A DNA stretch of 10,167 nt from an uncultured Streptococcus sp. (GTDB lineage Bacteria; Bacillota; Bacilli; Lactobacillales; Streptococcaceae): the NCBI GenBank assembly GCA_902480035.1, contig CABSRC010000058.1, forward strand, positions 1 to 10,167, written 5' to 3'. The stretch's first letter is position 1. Each line of letters begins with the position of its first letter. The position numbers and the translations under genes are program-made. The notes under the pieces are model-generated. The model did no database searches, was not told the origin of the DNA, and worked only from the letters and a program-made list of their open reading frames with translations. Positions 7,944 through 10,167 of this stretch are shown here, one piece after another.

Positions 7944-7974
7944 AAAAAGAGGCTGGGACAAAAGTCCTAGCCTC
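7944..7974 (-). terminator. Terminator for mapZ transcription (left-end hairpin of the repeat)
   Basis: GAGGCTGGGAC (7949-7959) and GTCCTAGCCTC (7964-7974) form an 11-pair stem with one mismatch-type G-U position and a four-base loop. On the minus strand five T (7948-7944) follow the stem directly, the classic terminator shape, about 195 bases after the mapZ stop. On the plus strand the nearest T-run (7982-7986) is seven bases off the stem, so it would work poorly for luxS. Confidence 0.7.
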
Positions 7975-8002
7975 TCAATTATTTTTGGATTGTCGAGCAA
8001 GA

Positions 8003-8067
8003 CGCAGTGGTTGAGTGGGCTCTACTACGCTGATTCCATCAGCTTTTACAGCTCTACTCAACTGTGC
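8003..8067. other. Central long hairpin of the intergenic repeat
   Basis: CGCA (8003-8006) pairs with TGCG (8064-8067), and TTGAGT (8011-8016) pairs with ACTCAA (8056-8061), leaving a small internal loop between them. The tip holds a perfect six-pair hairpin, GCTGAT (8029-8034) with ATCAGC (8038-8043), closing a three-base loop. The structure is equally possible on either strand. Its function is unknown. Confidence 0.55.
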
Positions 8068-8071
8068 GGAG

Positions 8072-8129
8072 GTGGGACGACGAAATCGAATTCTAACGAA
8101 TTACCGATTTCTGTCCCACTCTCTTTTTT
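8072..8129 (+). terminator. Terminator for luxS transcription (right-end hairpin of the repeat)
   Basis: GTGGGAC (8072-8078) pairs with GTCCCAC (8113-8119). Inside this, GAAATCG pairs with CGATTTC and AATTC with GAATT, separated by small bulges, making a 48-base imperfect hairpin. On the plus strand TCTC and then six T (8124-8129) follow. This is the best candidate for the end of the luxS transcript, about 185 bases after its stop codon. Confidence 0.6.
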
Positions 8130-8168
8130 ATTGTCATTTTTCCCAGAAAGGGGATGTCTGCTCAGGTA

Positions 8169-9593
8169 TTAATAATCCAGAGCATCTGAATGACCTTTCC
8201 CGTTTCCTACGAAATAACCAGTCTTGGCATTGATACTAAAGAGATAGGTTCCATCTGGTTTGAAGAGGTTGTAATAGCCATTACCATTAATGATATTGAC
8301 GCGCTCTAAAATGTATTGATTGCCAGTGATATGTCCACGTTTACGAGCAATGTTCAATACTTTTTCAAGGATCCCATCACCAAATACCCAAGCCGGGTTA
8401 TTGACATCATTGATAGCTGCTTGGTTATATGGCACACGACTCAAGTTCCGCTGAAGTGGGACACCATCGCTTGGAAGACCGTACCCTGAATAGCCTGGGT
8501 TTGCCGTTCCTGCACTACCTGTAGCAGCATTGACAGCTGGGGCCGTAGGCGTTGCTGCTTGAGCTGGGGCTGGAGTTGCATTAGAAGTATCTGTACCACC
8601 TGTTCCAGTCACTGGTGCCGGTGTCGCAACTTGTTGTGAACGTCCTTGCGCAACCGCTTCATTCAATAAGCTATCTAATTTTTCATTGCCTGTCTTTGTT
8701 TCTGCAAAGGTCGCATCACTTTTCGCTTTGGCAGTTGCATCAAGAACTCCATCTTTGATGACTGGAGAACTAAATTGAGAATTCACTTTTTGAATAGCAG
8801 AAACTTGCTTCACAAGGTCTTCATATTTTGTTTTAGCCGCATTATAATCACTGCTTCCTTCTAATTTGTCCAGCAGTTTCTTCAGATTTTCCAAGTCTCC
8901 GAATTTATCATTTTTAAGAGCACTTTTTGATTCATCTACAAAAAAGGCATCGTAGGCTTTGGTAAACTCTTCTAGTTTTTGAGCTTGTGTTTCACTGCTA
9001 CTTGATTTAGAAGTAGAAGATGACTTGCTAGATGAAGATGATACAACTGTGGTACCACCAGATTTTCCACGACTGTGCATCCAGTTATAGGTCACAAAAA
9101 TGGCCGAACCGACAATCGCAAGACCTAATGCAGAGTATAGAACCGCTTTGATTCGTTTACCCGCATTGCTTGGTGTTTCCTCAGGAAGGTCCTCTGCTTC
9201 TACAACTGGTTCAGTTGGTGTGGGGCCAAATTTAATCTTAGCAGGTAATTCTGTTGAGATAGCTTCCATTTCAGGTTTTTGTTCCAAGACCGTTTCCGTT
9301 ACTTCCGGTGCCTCCACTGCTTCAGCTACTTCAGCAACTGTTTCAGAAGCTGCCAACTCTTCAGCTTTAGCCAACTCTTCCTTAGCTAAGATTTTTGTAT
9401 CGTATTTTTCAGCTTCAATTTCTGCACGGTGTTGTTTGATGTATTTGTCTAAGACATTATCACCTTCAGTTACACCTGCTTCGATTTCTTCTGCCTTTCG
9501 ATTGGCCTGCCCAATCGTCATCTCTTTAGCATCTTCAAAATCTAAAATTGATTCTGTTTCTTGCTCTAATGGCTTTTTATCCTTCTCTGTCAT
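8169..9593 (-). CDS. mapZ: Mid-cell-anchored protein Z (division-site positioning)
   Basis: MapZ (LocZ) marks the division site in streptococci. It forms a ring at mid-cell, binds peptidoglycan outside and FtsZ inside, and is a substrate of the Ser/Thr kinase StkP. The 474-residue product has the single-pass layout of the family. An acidic cytoplasmic part (1-145) begins with the conserved ESILDFEDAKEMTIGQANRK (14-33), the region implicated in FtsZ binding. A membrane helix lies at about 149-169, followed by a Ser-rich tract (185-200). A helical extracellular domain (about 203-320) follows, then a Pro/Thr/Ala/Gly linker (321-370), and a C-terminal domain (about 378-474) with VPYNQAAINDVNNPAWVFGDG, here quoted only in its first part VPYNQAAINDVNNPAW. 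The ribosome-binding site AGAAAGGA overlaps the stop of the upstream methyltransferase gene, 11 bases away, so the two are probably co-transcribed. Downstream it converges on luxS. Confidence 0.93.
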   Translation of the reverse strand: MTEKDKKPLEQETESILDFEDAKEMTIGQANRKAEEIEAGVTEGDNVLDKYIKQHRAEIEAEKYDTKILAKEELAKAEELAASETVAEVAEAVEAPEVTETVLEQKPEMEAISTELPAKIKFGPTPTEPVVEAEDLPEETPSNAGKRIKAVLYSALGLAIVGSAIFVTYNWMHSRGKSGGTTVVSSSSSKSSSTSKSSSSETQAQKLEEFTKAYDAFFVDESKSALKNDKFGDLENLKKLLDKLEGSSDYNAAKTKYEDLVKQVSAIQKVNSQFSSPVIKDGVLDATAKAKSDATFAETKTGNEKLDSLLNEAVAQGRSQQVATPAPVTGTGGTDTSNATPAPAQAATPTAPAVNAATGSAGTANPGYSGYGLPSDGVPLQRNLSRVPYNQAAINDVNNPAWVFGDGILEKVLNIARKRGHITGNQYILERVNIINGNGYYNLFKPDGTYLFSINAKTGYFVGNGKGHSDALDY

Positions 9594-9604
9594 AAAAATC
9601 CTTT

Positions 9605-10167
9605 CTATGCCTTAATCTGCCGTTTTACTCGTTCACCAAAATATTGGTAGAGATCAACTTTTAGGGTTCCGTTATAAAGTTTTCGTTTTTTATCTGCTTT
9701 ACTACCGAATTTAGATTCAAAACCTTCATCACTAGTTAAGATAAATTTACTCCAGGTTTTGAGAGGTGCAAATACGTGCCCCATTTCAGTATACAATTTC
9801 GTCACACCTTCATCATCGGATAAGCGTTCTCCATATGGAGGATTGGAGATAATCACCCCGTTGATCTTATCTGAGTGAAGATCCTGGACTCGCATTTGTT
9901 TAAAAGTAATGTCACTGCTAACGCCCGCTTTCTGGGCATTTTCTTTGGCAATCTCAACCATCCGCGCATCGATATCAGTTCCCATAATATCCAATTCGAT
10001 CTCGCGATTGATTTTTCTGCTTGCTTCTTGACGGACTTCATGAATCAAGCGATCATCCATCCAGTTCCATTCTTCAAAAGAAAAGGTCCGACGTAAACCA
10101 GGTGCCATATTTCTCGCAATCATCGCCGCCTCAATACAAAACGTTCCAGAACCACATGTCGGGTCAA
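9605..10167 (-). CDS. THUMP/RlmL-type SAM-dependent RNA methyltransferase (YpsC family), N-terminus cut by the window edge
   Basis: The open frame continues beyond the right edge, so the internal ATG at 10123 is not the start. The visible 187 residues begin with the SAM-binding motif I, DPTCGSGTFCIEAA. The catalytic motif IV, NPPYGERL, is at about residues 108-115 of the fragment. This motif is typical of N2-guanine or N6-adenine methyltransferases acting on an exocyclic amino group. The acidic residue after strand 2 lies in MGTDID, and the fragment ends in YFGERVKRQIKA. The missing part should contain the THUMP RNA-binding domain, since Gram-positive YpsC proteins are about 385 residues. The family is related to E. 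coli RlmL, which modifies G2445 of 23S rRNA. The exact target here is not shown by sequence. In pneumococcus a gene of this family sits between rnpB/gpsB and mapZ, as I recall, which fits the arrangement here. Confidence 0.88.
   Translation of the reverse strand, partial: DPTCGSGTFCIEAAMIARNMAPGLRRTFSFEEWNWMDDRLIHEVRQEASRKINREIELDIMGTDIDARMVEIAKENAQKAGVSSDITFKQMRVQDLHSDKINGVIISNPPYGERLSDDEGVTKLYTEMGHVFAPLKTWSKFILTSDEGFESKFGSKADKKRKLYNGTLKVDLYQYFGERVKRQIKA

Larger units (their letters stand above)
7944..8128. repeat. Structured intergenic repeat with terminal inverted repeats, no coding capacity
   Basis: The element fills the luxS-mapZ gap. Its ends form a 17-bp inverted repeat with two mismatches: AAAAAGAGGCTGGGACA (7944-7960) against the complement of 8112-8128, which reads AAAAAGAGAGTGGGACA. 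Inside are three hairpins: 7949-7974, 8003-8067 and 8072-8119. A short direct repeat, GCTCTACT, occurs at 8019-8026 and 8051-8058. Two short overlapping frames cross it, but neither has a ribosome-binding site or protein-like composition. From memory, very similar intergenic sequences with GTGGGACGACGAAATCG and GAGGCTGGGAC occur dispersed in mitis-group and related streptococci. I therefore call it a repeat of small non-autonomous (MITE-like or BOX/RUP-like) type. No clear target duplication is visible. Confidence 0.7.

Noticed and set aside
7990..8233. Two overlapping plus-strand small frames (60 and 72 codons) across the intergenic repeat
   Set aside because: They lie in structured repeat DNA and run into the mapZ coding end. 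They lack ribosome-binding sites, and the hairpin content explains the sequence better.
9100..9615. A 171-codon plus-strand open frame opposite mapZ
   Set aside because: Its Ser/Ala-rich composition mirrors the acidic, alanine-rich cytoplasmic part of MapZ on the other strand. No family resemblance or translation signal is visible.
10121..10123. The ATG at 10123 as the start of the methyltransferase gene
   Set aside because: The open frame continues upstream through the SAM-binding motif DPTCGSGTF to the edge of the window, so the gene is simply cut there.

Overview
The window reads as chromosomal core DNA from a low-GC Firmicute, almost certainly a Streptococcus, most likely of the mitis/sanguinis/parasanguinis type. 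The evidence is recognisable MapZ (a streptococcal-type division-site protein), a 160-residue LuxS of streptococcal type, an omega subunit with a long charged tail, and the gene order rny / gmk-rpoZ-priA-fmt-rsmB. The genus is an inference from remembered protein families, not from a database search.

Layout. Positions 1-5508 (minus strand) hold a housekeeping operon read right to left: gmk, rpoZ, priA, fmt and rsmB, with rsmB cut by the left edge. A good extended -10 promoter lies upstream of gmk. The rpoZ-priA junction carries a plausible weak terminator followed by a plausible promoter, so priA-fmt-rsmB may also be expressed separately. The priA start is best placed at a GTG (4447), not at the upstream ATG (4471). 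A perfect 13-bp hairpin (5579-5613) ends rny (5615-7222, minus), which encodes membrane-anchored RNase Y. The 234-bp gap 7223-7456 contains divergent promoters for rny (minus) and luxS (plus).

luxS (7457-7939), the only plus-strand gene, converges on mapZ (8169-9593, minus). The 229-bp gap between them is filled almost entirely by a structured repeat-like element (7944-8128). It has 17-bp terminal inverted repeats (15/17 matching) and three internal hairpins, and its two end hairpins carry T-runs on opposite strands. It is the least ordinary thing in the window. mapZ follows closely on a THUMP/RlmL-type RNA methyltransferase gene that runs off the right edge, and the two are probably co-transcribed.

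The genes serve nucleotide supply (Gmk), transcription (omega), replication restart (PriA), translation initiation (Fmt), rRNA methylation (RsmB and the RlmL-like enzyme), mRNA turnover (RNase Y), methyl-cycle detoxification/AI-2 production (LuxS) and division-site placement (MapZ). I see no mobile element with a transposase, no CRISPR array, no tRNA or rRNA, and no defence or biosynthetic cluster. Apart from the repeat this is an ordinary core region.
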